From Bizionia saleffrena (GTDB lineage Bacteria > Bacteroidota > Bacteroidia > Flavobacteriales > Flavobacteriaceae), in assembly GCF_008086175.1 (NCBI RefSeq), contig NZ_VSKM01000005.1, forward strand, positions 1 through 64,000: DNA of 64,000 nucleotides, written 5' to 3'. A program made the translations under genes and the position numbers. Positions 56,020-63,872 of this stretch are shown here, one piece after another. The notes under the pieces were generated by a model. It did no database searches and was not told the origin of the DNA. It saw nothing but the letters and a program-made list of their open reading frames with translations. The number at the start of each line of letters is the position of its first letter. Within the stretch, counting starts at the first letter, position 1.

Positions 56020-56505
56020 ATGGGATTATTTTCATTTATTAAAAATGCAGGAGCCAAAGTATTTGGAATAGGAAAAACGGATAAAGAAGAACAAGCCGAA
56101 GCGGAAGCAGCAGAATTAAAATTAGAGGAAATGGCTGCTATAAAATTAAAAGAAACAGTGCAAGATCTCGATTTAAAGGTCGAAGGACTTACTATTTTAA
56201 TTGATGATGATAAAGCGACACTATCTGGTAAAGCGGCAGACCAATCGACGCGCGAAAAAGTGATTTTAGTAGTGGGTAATAGTGATGGAATAGCGACAGT
56301 AGACGACCAAATGACGGTAGAGCATAAAGAGCCAGAAGCGCAGTTTCATACTGTGGTTAGTGGTGATACGCTAGGTAAAATAGCGAAAAAATATTATGCT
56401 AACGCAATGAAATATCCAGTTATTTTTGAAGCTAATAAACCAATGCTTAGCGATCCAGACAAAATTTATCCAGGCCAAGTATTACGTATTCCAGCTTTGG
56501 ACTAG
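56020..56505 (+). CDS. kbp: Kbp/YgaU-like BON-LysM protein
   Basis: The 161 residues resemble E. coli Kbp: the same opening (MGLFSFIKNAGAKVF), a BON domain (about 45-100, ILVVGNSDGIATVDDQ) and a C-terminal LysM domain (about 107-160, HTVVSGDTLGKIAKKYYANA and the ending DKIYPGQVLRIP). Kbp binds K+ in the cytoplasm; there is no signal peptide here either. An acidic Ala/Glu-rich linker of about 30 residues is longer than in E. coli. Confidence 0.88.
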   Translation: MGLFSFIKNAGAKVFGIGKTDKEEQAEAEAAELKLEEMAAIKLKETVQDLDLKVEGLTILIDDDKATLSGKAADQSTREKVILVVGNSDGIATVDDQMTVEHKEPEAQFHTVVSGDTLGKIAKKYYANAMKYPVIFEANKPMLSDPDKIYPGQVLRIPALD

Positions 56506-56518
56506 TACTTTAAACACG

Positions 56519-56554
56519 AAAAAAAAGTCACCTCTAATAGAGTTGGCTTTTTTT
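56519..56554 (+). terminator. Terminator after the BON-LysM gene
   Basis: AAAAAAGTCACCTCT and AGAGTTGGCTTTTTT form a long stem with one mismatch and a G-U pair, loop AAT, then T. Confidence 0.85.
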
Positions 56555-56603
56555 ATTGATTATTATGTAATAAGAATATTTATCGAGGGATGTTTTTATA
56601 CGA

Positions 56604-56795
56604 TTACTGTTTATTAAGTACCTGTAAAAAACAGAATGTAGAACCTATAAATGGAATTCCTAAGATAATGCAAATCCAGATTGTTCTGTTTAGTTTTTTT
56701 TGCTCGTTTTTGTTTACAAACCATATGCTAAGGGTAATGTAACCAATTAAAGATGTAAATATCAGTAGTAAGGGTATTGGGTTTACTGCCGTCAT
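56604..56795 (-). CDS. Small membrane protein, PLDc_N-like (paralogue 1)
   Basis: The 63 residues form two membrane helices with a basic turn (KNEQKKLNR) between them and end with the signature IWICIILGIPFIGSTFCFL, resembling the PLDc_N domain of cardiolipin synthases. About 45 of its first 60 residues equal those of the protein at 57190-57414. The -7 element TAATTTTG (minus, 56813-56820) is 17 bases before its ATG. Confidence 0.75.
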   Translation of the reverse strand: MTAVNPIPLLLIFTSLIGYITLSIWFVNKNEQKKLNRTIWICIILGIPFIGSTFCFLQVLNKQ

Positions 56796-57189
56796 AGTTT
56801 TTATAATTTATTCAAAATTATAACATAATAACGTTCTAGAAGATGACTTTTGTTAGCTTCCGGCTTTATTAAGTTTTTTATGAAAAGATAGGAGGCGTGT
56901 CAACTTTATCACATATTCTCAATGTCTAAGTACAAGCGCGTGTTTGGAGCGGAAACGGTTCTGTATATTGTTTTTTTTGGCTTAGACCCATCTTATAACT
57001 CTTAAAAATATAAGTAAATAACGCTACGCTTTTAGTGGTAGTGAGGACTCTCGTAATATTTAAAGTGAATGGTTTAAATGTGGTCTTTAATAATGCCTTA
57101 GCGTTTGTTCTCTTGTGTATTAAGGCCTTTTAAGTGGGTTGGATGTGTGTTAATTTATTTTTTTGTTAATCAGTATCATAGAATAAAAA
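56796..57189. other. Intergenic stretch between the paralogues
   Basis: Apart from the candidate -7 element of the first paralogue, I see no gene or clear structured element in these about 390 AT-rich bases. Confidence 0.5.
56813..56820 (-). promoter_or_regulatory. -7 element of paralogue 1
   Basis: On the minus strand TAATTTTG matches TAnnTTTG exactly, 17 bases before the ATG. Confidence 0.55.
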
Positions 57190-57414
57190 TTAGGGTGTAT
57201 TGTTTGGGCTTATTTCTGTACTGCCGCTGTCTATAAAGTACTTTAAAAAATAAATTGTAGAGCCTAAAAATGGCAGACCTAAAATAAGGCAAATCCATAT
57301 TATTCTGTTTAATTTTTTTTGCTCGTTTTTGAATACAAACCAAATACTAAGGGCGATATATCCAATTAAAGATGCAAATATAAGTAGTAAAGTTAAGGGG
57401 TTTACTGCTTTCAT
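57190..57414 (-). CDS. Small membrane protein, PLDc_N-like (paralogue 2)
   Basis: The 74 residues share the opening (AVNP-LLLIF-SLIGYI) and the PLDc_N-like end (IWICLILGLPFLGSTIYFL) with its neighbour, then add an 11- to 14-residue polar tail. The two genes are in the same orientation and separated by about 395 bases. The function is unknown. Confidence 0.75.
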   Translation of the reverse strand: MKAVNPLTLLLIFASLIGYIALSIWFVFKNEQKKLNRIIWICLILGLPFLGSTIYFLKYFIDSGSTEISPNNTP

Positions 57415-57576
57415 ATCTATTAATTTTATGTAAAGCTATCGGATTGGAAAGGGTTAACACAACTGTTAATCGGTTTTTTTTGCTGTTTGTCTAAAACACG
57501 TCTTTTTTACGCTTTTTCATTACGGCAAAAACCGTAATTGTATGAAAAACCCTACTTTTTAAAAAGAAGAATAATC

Positions 57577-57608
57577 AAAAAAGCCCAACGTAAATGCGTT
57601 GGGCTTTT
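57577..57608 (-). terminator. Terminator after the DoxDA gene
   Basis: AAAAGCCCAACG and CGTTGGGCTTTT pair perfectly around TAAATG. On the minus strand it lies about 15 bases after the stop codon and ends with T. Confidence 0.93.
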
Positions 57609-57623
57609 ATTATAGTATAAAAA

Positions 57624-58655
57624 TTAATTTGAAATAGTAATAGTTTCATTCCAAACAGTACCGCTAATATCGGTAAGGGACACGGTGTAGTCGCCAGACG
57701 GTAAATTTGCTAATGCGTTGTCTTTAATAGATAGCGTCGCTTTTGCGCCTAAAGGAATAATCATACTGTGTTTTCCTGGTTTTACTTTGGTAACATAGAC
57801 GTTATTAATACTTTCTTTAGGGAATTGCGATAAGCCCGCACCATCTAATTTTATAAGTGTTTCGCCAGCCTTATTTTTTAAATCTATTTGAATTAAAAAA
57901 GAACCATATACATCTACACCCTCAACTCTAAATACTTGAAAAGATAGCGTGTTGTCGTTTATGACTCCTTGGCTAAGTTCTATTTTAGGCTTAACAGATT
58001 TATTGTGTAACGTTCCCCAAACACCGCCGTGAAAATATTGGTTTGTAAATAGTGTAAGACCTAAAATTAAAAACGAGCCTGCAAATACTATTTTATGTAA
58101 TACGTTCAATTTAATTGGTAAAACTCCAGAGCCTAACCAGTTAAAGGCTTTCGACGTGGTTATTTTAGATTTGTTTTTAAGTAATAAATAATCTAACGAG
58201 TACTTACCACTTCCCGAAAGGAAAATAGTAAATCCAGTTGCGATACCTAATACTCCAATTTGCCACTCATCTAAGCACGTGGTACCAATCCAACCGGAGC
58301 CTAATAAAATACCCATAGCGAGGCCAAATACGCCAATACTCATAAGGCGTGTAAACAGTCCAAGCATCATACATAGGCCAACGATAGCCTCAACAATAGT
58401 AAAACTTGCCATAGCCCACCATAAGGCTTCCGGGTGTGTTACTAAATATTCAATGATAGGTTTTATACCAAGTGCGTTTGGTAAAAAGTGATTAAATTTT
58501 TCTCCAATATAACCAGCGGTTTCAGGGTCTAGTTTGTTGTCTAGAATGAGACGACGCCAGAAGGCTGAAAAATAAGTCCATCCTACAACTAAACGTAGGG
58601 ACATAGTAAAAAGACCAGCCATATTATACGACTGTAGTATTTTTTGATCTTGCAT
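57624..58655 (-). CDS. DoxD-DoxA fusion (thiosulfate:quinone oxidoreductase-like)
   Basis: The 343 residues unite a DoxX/DoxD-type membrane domain with four helices (about 10-160: SLRLVVGWTYFSAFWRR, FTIVEAIVGLCMMLGLFTRLM) and a DoxA-like domain (about 180-343) with an anchoring helix and a beta-rich periplasmic part ending VSLTDISGTVWNETITI. In archaea DoxD and DoxA together oxidise thiosulfate to tetrathionate and reduce quinone. I infer a similar role; the sequence alone does not prove activity. It follows the small secreted protein gene by 32 bases. Confidence 0.83.
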   Translation of the reverse strand: MQDQKILQSYNMAGLFTMSLRLVVGWTYFSAFWRRLILDNKLDPETAGYIGEKFNHFLPNALGIKPIIEYLVTHPEALWWAMASFTIVEAIVGLCMMLGLFTRLMSIGVFGLAMGILLGSGWIGTTCLDEWQIGVLGIATGFTIFLSGSGKYSLDYLLLKNKSKITTSKAFNWLGSGVLPIKLNVLHKIVFAGSFLILGLTLFTNQYFHGGVWGTLHNKSVKPKIELSQGVINDNTLSFQVFRVEGVDVYGSFLIQIDLKNKAGETLIKLDGAGLSQFPKESINNVYVTKVKPGKHSMIIPLGAKATLSIKDNALANLPSGDYTVSLTDISGTVWNETITISN

Positions 58656-58687
58656 TTTAATAAATTTTATAGTAAAAGAATAGTGCT

Positions 58688-59089
58688 TTAAACGAAGGTA
58701 AAAGCGTCTAAATCGTAAATTTTAAGTCTTTTATATAAAATGTATAGTGGGGGTTCTAGGTTAAGACCAACAGAATGCTCCACCCAAAATGAGGCTTTAC
58801 GTTTTGTGTTAGTGTTGAATAAACGATGTGAAAAAGATGTAGAAAGAGTTTTTTTAATGTCTTTTTTCGTCGCTTGTTTTGTTTCTGTTTGTGCTTGGTG
58901 CTCCCAAATATTACAAATATTTAATTGAGGTGCTGCCGATTTACTTTTGTGAAGTGATTTTGAAACGTCAACTTCTAGAGCATTTTGTAGTGCGCCTTTC
59001 ACCGAGCAGGGCGAAAGTAATAACAGCAAAGCTAGTAACGGAAGGGCTACTAGTTTTGATTTACTTATTTTTATGCGTTGCGTTTTCAT
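58688..59089 (-). CDS. Small secreted or membrane-anchored protein of unknown function
   Basis: The 133 residues begin KISKSKLVALPLLALLLLLSPCSV, a hydrophobic N-terminal segment with the motif SPCSV that may be a lipobox. The mature part is basic and ends in an aromatic patch (LNLEPPLYILYKRLKIYDL). It immediately precedes the DoxDA gene on the same strand. It has no recognised domain; location and context suggest it works with DoxDA or YeiH. Confidence 0.65.
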   Translation of the reverse strand: MKTQRIKISKSKLVALPLLALLLLLSPCSVKGALQNALEVDVSKSLHKSKSAAPQLNICNIWEHQAQTETKQATKKDIKKTLSTSFSHRLFNTNTKRKASFWVEHSVGLNLEPPLYILYKRLKIYDLDAFTFV

Positions 59090-59216
59090 TTTTTAAATCA
59101 AAAACACCCTCTTTTACACTTGTATTTTTTGGTGTTTAAATCCGTTGCCGAATCTCGGTTTTTTTTTCGATGTGTCAAAATCAACGCGTGTTAAAAAATG
59201 TTTAAATAATAGACCA

Positions 59217-60137
59217 TTAGTTTAGAATGTAAACTAATGAGAAGATTGCAATAAACAGCCATAATGATACGGCCAATACTATGGGTTTAATTCCCGTTGA
59301 TTTTAAATCTTTAATTGAAATTGTAGAGCCGACTAAAAATAATGTTAGAATTAAAAGACGCTTAGAAATTACAACAATACTGCCAGTGATAGTCTCAGGA
59401 AGAATATGGAAGCTGTTAATGACTATAGCTCCAATAAACAGTAAAATAAAATAAGGGATTTTAATTTTTTCGCCTTTGGTTTTAAACATAAACATTGAGA
59501 AAATCGATAATGGAATTATCCAAAGTGTTCTCGATAGTTTAATCGTGGTTGCAATACGGAGCGCATCGTCTCCATAACTTAAAGCCGCACCAACTACCGA
59601 GCTCGTGTCGTGAATAGCTATAGCGCACCATAAACCAAATTGTTCTTGTGTTAATTGAAATAAATGCCCTAGTGGAGGGAAAACAAGTAAAGCGATAGAG
59701 TTTAGCAAGAAAATGATACCTAATGCAATACTAATAATCTCACTTTTTGCTTTTATTACGGGGGCAATCGCTGCAATGGCACTACCACCGCAAATAGAAG
59801 TGCCTGAAGTAATTAAATGCCCCAGTTTTTTGTCTATTTTAAAAGCACGCGTTAAGAATATACCTAGGGTTACCGTTAAAACTATAGAGTAAAAAGTAAG
59901 CGCTAGTCCGTCTCTACTGGTTTCTATGGTTTCTTTTAAAAACATCCCGAAACCTAAACCTACTACTGCTATTTTTAATAAATAACTTATTACTTTCTGA
60001 CTTTCAGCTTTAAAAGGATTCTTACAAATTAAGGTGAATACAAATCCTAATAATAAAGCAATTGGGCTCTCTACTAGTCCTGATAATGTTACAATTCCAA
60101 GGAGGAAAAAAATAACTTTTGGTATCTGCGTTTTCAT
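59217..60137 (-). CDS. YeiH-family putative sulfate exporter
   Basis: The 306-residue polytopic membrane protein has about ten segments and the family blocks TSGTSICGGSAIAAIAPVIKAK and IHDTSSVVGAALSYGDDAL. YeiH-type proteins (UPF0324) are proposed exporters of sulfur oxyanions. A LysR regulator lies 82 bases upstream on the same strand. Confidence 0.9.
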   Translation of the reverse strand: MKTQIPKVIFFLLGIVTLSGLVESPIALLLGFVFTLICKNPFKAESQKVISYLLKIAVVGLGFGMFLKETIETSRDGLALTFYSIVLTVTLGIFLTRAFKIDKKLGHLITSGTSICGGSAIAAIAPVIKAKSEIISIALGIIFLLNSIALLVFPPLGHLFQLTQEQFGLWCAIAIHDTSSVVGAALSYGDDALRIATTIKLSRTLWIIPLSIFSMFMFKTKGEKIKIPYFILLFIGAIVINSFHILPETITGSIVVISKRLLILTLFLVGSTISIKDLKSTGIKPIVLAVSLWLFIAIFSLVYILN

Positions 60138-60156
60138 AACTGTTGTAATATAGGCG

Positions 60157-60164
60157 CAAAGTTA
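60157..60164 (-). promoter_or_regulatory. -7 element of the yeiH-like gene
   Basis: On the minus strand TAACTTTG matches TAnnTTTG exactly, 19 bases before the ATG. Confidence 0.6.
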
Positions 60165-60207
60165 CGGCAGAGATATAACTGTTAAGCACATTAAAAAGCT
60201 ATTGTAT

Positions 60208-60222
60208 ATAACTAAAAGTTAT
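60208..60222 (-). promoter_or_regulatory. LysR-type operator candidate in front of the yeiH-like gene
   Basis: ATAACTAAAAGTTAT is a perfect palindrome with the ATA-N9-TAT pattern of LysR-type regulators. It overlaps the lysR-like stop codon. Its centre is about 55 bases from the -7 element, so about 65 bases upstream of the inferred transcription start, the usual activator site of this family. ATAACT also recurs at 60136-60141 and 60174-60179. Confidence 0.6.
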
Positions 60223-61100
60223 GAGTAGTTGTTTCTAATAAACTTTTCGACGCTATCCATTACTTTAGATTGATACCCCGTGCGGCATACAAAATGAAAC
60301 CAGCGCTCCATTGTTAAATCTGAAATATCTATAATTCTAAGCTTGTTGTTTTTTAAGTCTTCAGTTACCGCGTTAATCGATATTAGCGCGTAATTGTCCG
60401 AATTATAAAGATAGTTTTTTATAGCCTCCGTACTGTTTAAAGTCACGACCGTATTTAACGCAGTAATCCCTTTTTTATTTAAAAACTCATATATAATATT
60501 ACGTGTTCCCGAACCAAATTCGCGTTCAATAATTGGTAACTGTTGTAATATTTCTAGAGTAATAACACCGTTTTTAAACGCGGTATTATTAGCATTGGTA
60601 ACCAATACAATTTCGTCTTTTAGAAACGGTTTAAACTGAAGCTTTTTATGTGATTCTTTGCCTTCTGTAATCCCAAAATCTAAGTTCTGGTTAAGCAGAA
60701 GCACTTCAATATCCTCCGAATTGCCGCTTTTTATTTTAAACCGCGTTTCAGGATAGTGTACTCTAAAATTGGCTATAATTTTAGGAATAATATAAGTTGC
60801 TAGTGTGCTGCTTACTCCAAAAGTGATGTCTTTAGGAAGCGCCTCTTTTTCATTTAAAAACTGATTATCGATTTCAGAAAAAATGTTTAAAATCTTATTT
60901 ACGTACTCCAAAAACACTTTTCCGTTATCGGTGAGTTCTATCGAGTTGCGGTGTCTTAGGAAAAACGTAGTTTTGTAATCGTCTTCTAAATTTCTAATGG
61001 CTTTAGAAACGGCAGGCTGAGAAATATACAATTGCTCGGCAGCTTTAGTAAAACTTAAATGATAAGCAACGGTTTTAAAAACATATAACTTCGTTCTCAT
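60219..61100 (-). CDS. LysR-family transcriptional regulator (YeiE/CysL-like)
   Basis: The 293 residues have the LysR winged helix-turn-helix (SFTKAAEQLYISQPAVSKAIRNLEDDYKTTFFLRH, about 16-50) and a two-lobed effector domain (about 90-290). It lies directly before the yeiH-like gene, as YeiE does before YeiH in enterobacteria. By analogy it may sense sulfite or a related sulfur compound, but no effector-pocket residue identifies this. Confidence 0.9.
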   Translation of the reverse strand: MRTKLYVFKTVAYHLSFTKAAEQLYISQPAVSKAIRNLEDDYKTTFFLRHRNSIELTDNGKVFLEYVNKILNIFSEIDNQFLNEKEALPKDITFGVSSTLATYIIPKIIANFRVHYPETRFKIKSGNSEDIEVLLLNQNLDFGITEGKESHKKLQFKPFLKDEIVLVTNANNTAFKNGVITLEILQQLPIIEREFGSGTRNIIYEFLNKKGITALNTVVTLNSTEAIKNYLYNSDNYALISINAVTEDLKNNKLRIIDISDLTMERWFHFVCRTGYQSKVMDSVEKFIRNNYS

Positions 61101-61203
61101 TTTAGATTTAGTTTAAGCGGTTCACGAACTCTTATTATTCGGCTGAAAGATGCCGTTAACATTTCGTCTTAAGTCTTATAAATTATAATAAATAATTCTC
61201 AAA

Positions 61204-61782
61204 TTAGCTGTAAAAATGCATATCATCGACGTACTTCCAAACGTGTTCTGGTAATAATGGCCTGATGTTTTTACCTTCTTTAATTGCTTTACGAATATAG
61301 GTTGATGACAATTGCATAATGGGAGCTTCAACCTTGTGAATTTGTGGATGATCGCTAAGTGACGTATCAGTAGTGCCTTCGGCAATTCTCGGGTACACAT
61401 AGATATTATGATGCTCTAAAATAAGTGCGTAGTTTTTCCATTTATGAAACCCTTTTAAATTGTCTTCACCCATAATCAATGAAAACTGATTATTAGGATG
61501 TTTTTCTTTTAAATAGGCGAGTGTATTTATGGTGTAATTAGGCTGCGGCAAATTAAACTCGATAGCGCTAGGCATTAAATTATCGTAGTCTTTGGTGGCT
61601 AAATGTACCATTTCTAAACGGTCGTAGTTATCCAGAAGTGAAGTTTTCTTTTTAAAGGGACTGTGTGGTGTCACTACAAACCAGACTTGGTCTAAATCGC
61701 TGTTTTCTGCCATTTGGTGTGCTATAATTAAATGCCCAACGTGGATGGGGTTAAAAGAACCAAAAAATAGACCTATATTCAT
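61204..61782 (-). CDS. nadD: Nicotinate-nucleotide adenylyltransferase
   Basis: The 192 residues have the nucleotidyltransferase motif GSFNPIHVGH (8-17) and ISSTYIRK-like SSTYIRKAIKEG near the C-terminus. It makes deamido-NAD in NAD synthesis. It follows gmk by 12 bases in the yicC-gmk-nadD operon. Confidence 0.95.
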   Translation of the reverse strand: MNIGLFFGSFNPIHVGHLIIAHQMAENSDLDQVWFVVTPHSPFKKKTSLLDNYDRLEMVHLATKDYDNLMPSAIEFNLPQPNYTINTLAYLKEKHPNNQFSLIMGEDNLKGFHKWKNYALILEHHNIYVYPRIAEGTTDTSLSDHPQIHKVEAPIMQLSSTYIRKAIKEGKNIRPLLPEHVWKYVDDMHFYS

Positions 61783-61794
61783 AATACTAGCGTG

Positions 61795-62391
61795 TTAATT
61801 ATCGGCGTTTAAAAAATTAGCTACCGTATTTTCTGCTTCGGCAAGCGCTTTTTCTAAATTATCATTTTCTATAATAATATCAAACAGTGGGGCAGTGGCT
61901 AATTCTGCCGAGGCTTTTGCAACGCGCATATTTATTTTGTCGTCGGTCTCTGTTTTTCTGTTTTTAAGTCTAATTTTTAGCTCGTCGATACTTGGTGGTT
62001 TAACAAAAACAGCTAAAGTTTGTTCAGGAAACTTTCGTTTAATACGCAAACCCCCAGACACATCAATATCGAAAAGAACGTGCTTTCCTAACGCCCAAAG
62101 CCTGTCGACTTCCGTCTTTAAAGTCCCATAAAAATTATCGCGATACACTTCTTCCCATTCTAAGAATTCATCGCCTTTAATTTTGTTTTTAAATTCTTTA
62201 GCTGATAAAAAGTAGTAGTCTTCTAGGTCTATCTCTTCGCCGCGCTTTTCTCGAGAAGTTGCCGAAATTGAAAACGCCAAATTAAGCGCTTCGTTTTTTA
62301 ATAAATGTCTTACAATGGTTGTTTTTCCTGAGCCGGAAGGTGCAGAAAACACGATAAGTTTACCTTGTTTTTTAGTGGATACTGTGGTCAC
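61795..62391 (-). CDS. gmk: Guanylate kinase
   Basis: The 198 residues have the P-loop SAPSGSGKTT (16-25) and guanylate kinase motifs SATSREKRGEEI, DYYFLS and EWEEVYRDNFYGT. It converts GMP to GDP. The frame ends with the last residues FLNADN before the nadD start. Confidence 0.97.
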   Translation of the reverse strand: MTTVSTKKQGKLIVFSAPSGSGKTTIVRHLLKNEALNLAFSISATSREKRGEEIDLEDYYFLSAKEFKNKIKGDEFLEWEEVYRDNFYGTLKTEVDRLWALGKHVLFDIDVSGGLRIKRKFPEQTLAVFVKPPSIDELKIRLKNRKTETDDKINMRVAKASAELATAPLFDIIIENDNLEKALAEAENTVANFLNADN

Positions 62392-62417
62392 AAATATATA
62401 TTTTGGTTACGCGCTAA

Positions 62418-63275
62418 TTACAGTACGTTTAGTAATTGTTCTTTAATTTTTTCTAACTCGTCTTTCATTTGTACGACCAGTTGTTGCATTGGTGCATAGT
62501 TGCTTTTAGAGCCTATGGTATTGATTTCTCTTCCCATTTCTTGAGAGATAAAACCTAATTTCTTTCCGTTAGAATCTTCAGAATGTAAAGCGTCTAAAAA
62601 GTAATCTAAGTGATTTTTTAAGCGTACTTTCTCTTCGGTGATATCAAATTTTTCAATGTAATAGACGAGTTCTTGCTCAAAACGGTTTTCGTCGTATTTT
62701 TCCTTAAGTTCTTCAACCCCCTTTTTTAAACGGTCTTTAACGCCATCAATACGCTCCGGGTCCATTGCGATTATTTGTTCTAGTAAATCACTTATTATAG
62801 CAACGCGATTTTTAAAATCGGTTTCCAGTACTTTACCTTCGTCTAATCTGTAGGTTTTAATGCTTTCAATGGCATTTTTAATTTCAGTTTCTATGATTTG
62901 CCATTCGTTTTCGTCAATTTCTTCACGCTCTGTATTTAAAGCATCAGGAAAACGCACCGCCATTTTTAACAGTTCTACTTCATCACCATCTACAACCGCC
63001 CTTAATTGCTCGATATATTGTTTAACAACGGGAGTGTTAATCTTTGCCGATGTATCTTCAGCAGTCGTTTCAACATAAATTGAGAAATCGACTTTACCGC
63101 GATCTAGTTCTTTTGCAATTAATTTGCGAAGCGGTAATTCTTTTTCTCTATAAATAGAAGGCATTCTGGCGTTTAAATCCAGGTTTTTACTATTTAACGA
63201 TTTTAGTTCTATCGATATCTTTTTTGTTGGTAACTGTACTACAGATTTACCATAACCTGTCATTGAATGTATCAT
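62418..63275 (-). CDS. yicC: YicC-family endoribonuclease-like protein
   Basis: The 285 residues match YicC: opening MIHSMTGYGKS, then LNSKNLDLNARMP, and the DUF1732 end (EEKVRLKNHLDYF, GKKLGFISQEMGREINTIGSKS). E. coli YicC has been linked to RNA decay. It is first of the operon with gmk and nadD. Confidence 0.95.
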   Translation of the reverse strand: MIHSMTGYGKSVVQLPTKKISIELKSLNSKNLDLNARMPSIYREKELPLRKLIAKELDRGKVDFSIYVETTAEDTSAKINTPVVKQYIEQLRAVVDGDEVELLKMAVRFPDALNTEREEIDENEWQIIETEIKNAIESIKTYRLDEGKVLETDFKNRVAIISDLLEQIIAMDPERIDGVKDRLKKGVEELKEKYDENRFEQELVYYIEKFDITEEKVRLKNHLDYFLDALHSEDSNGKKLGFISQEMGREINTIGSKSNYAPMQQLVVQMKDELEKIKEQLLNVL

Positions 63276-63297
63276 AAGCTTTCTATATAAAGTTGTG

Positions 63298-63305
63298 CAA
63301 AGGTA
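63298..63305 (-). promoter_or_regulatory. -7 element of yicC
   Basis: On the minus strand TACCTTTG matches TAnnTTTG, 22 bases before the yicC ATG. Confidence 0.55.
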
Positions 63306-63364
63306 ATGAAAAGCGTGTGTTTAGAAAACCTTTTAATTTTTTATGCGTGCACAACAATATTATG

Positions 63365-63372
63365 TAATTTTG
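63365..63372 (+). promoter_or_regulatory. -7 element of the thioesterase gene
   Basis: TAATTTTG matches TAnnTTTG, 19 bases before the ATG at 63392. It is divergent from the yicC promoter. Confidence 0.55.
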
Positions 63373-63391
63373 AAGTAAAACAATTAAGAAT

Positions 63392-63871
63392 ATGTACACA
63401 AAACAATTTGAAATACGTTGGAGTGATGTCGATGCTAACAGGCATTTAGCGAATTCTGCTTTTACTAATTTTATGAGTCATACGCGTATGGCCTTTTTAA
63501 TAGAGCAAGGTTTTACTATGAAAGAATTGGCACTGCACAACATTGGCCCGGTAGTCTTTTACGAGCATATGTCTTATTTTAAGGAAGTGTTTATGGGGCA
63601 ACCCATTACTGTAAGTTTAGAGGTTTCTGGGTTGAGTGAAGAGGGTTCGTTTTTTAAATTCGATCATAATTTCTATAATCATAAAGGTGAAAATCTAGCA
63701 TTTTGCGAAATGTTTGGCGCTTGGATAGATTTAAAAGAACGCAAAATAACAGCGCTTCCAAAAGAGTTATTAGATATCGCTGATGAATTCCCGAAAACGG
63801 AAGACTATAAGGTCTTAACAAAAGAAGACGCACGAGCGAAAGGCCGAAAACCAGTAAATTTAAATCTGTAA
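63392..63871 (+). CDS. Acyl-CoA thioesterase, hotdog (4HBT) family
   Basis: The 159 residues form a hotdog fold with the motif RWSDVDANRHLANSAF (Asp14 being the likely catalytic acid) and no membrane segment. It hydrolyses acyl-CoA thioesters of unknown chain length. It is convergent with the partial transporter gene, one base apart. Confidence 0.9.
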   Translation: MYTKQFEIRWSDVDANRHLANSAFTNFMSHTRMAFLIEQGFTMKELALHNIGPVVFYEHMSYFKEVFMGQPITVSLEVSGLSEEGSFFKFDHNFYNHKGENLAFCEMFGAWIDLKERKITALPKELLDIADEFPKTEDYKVLTKEDARAKGRKPVNLNL

Positions 63872-63872
63872 T

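Noticed and set aside
58740-59139. Plus-strand frames of 62 and 86 codons opposite the small secreted protein gene
   Set aside because: The minus-strand frame has a convincing signal segment and close spacing to the DoxDA gene; the plus frames have neither.
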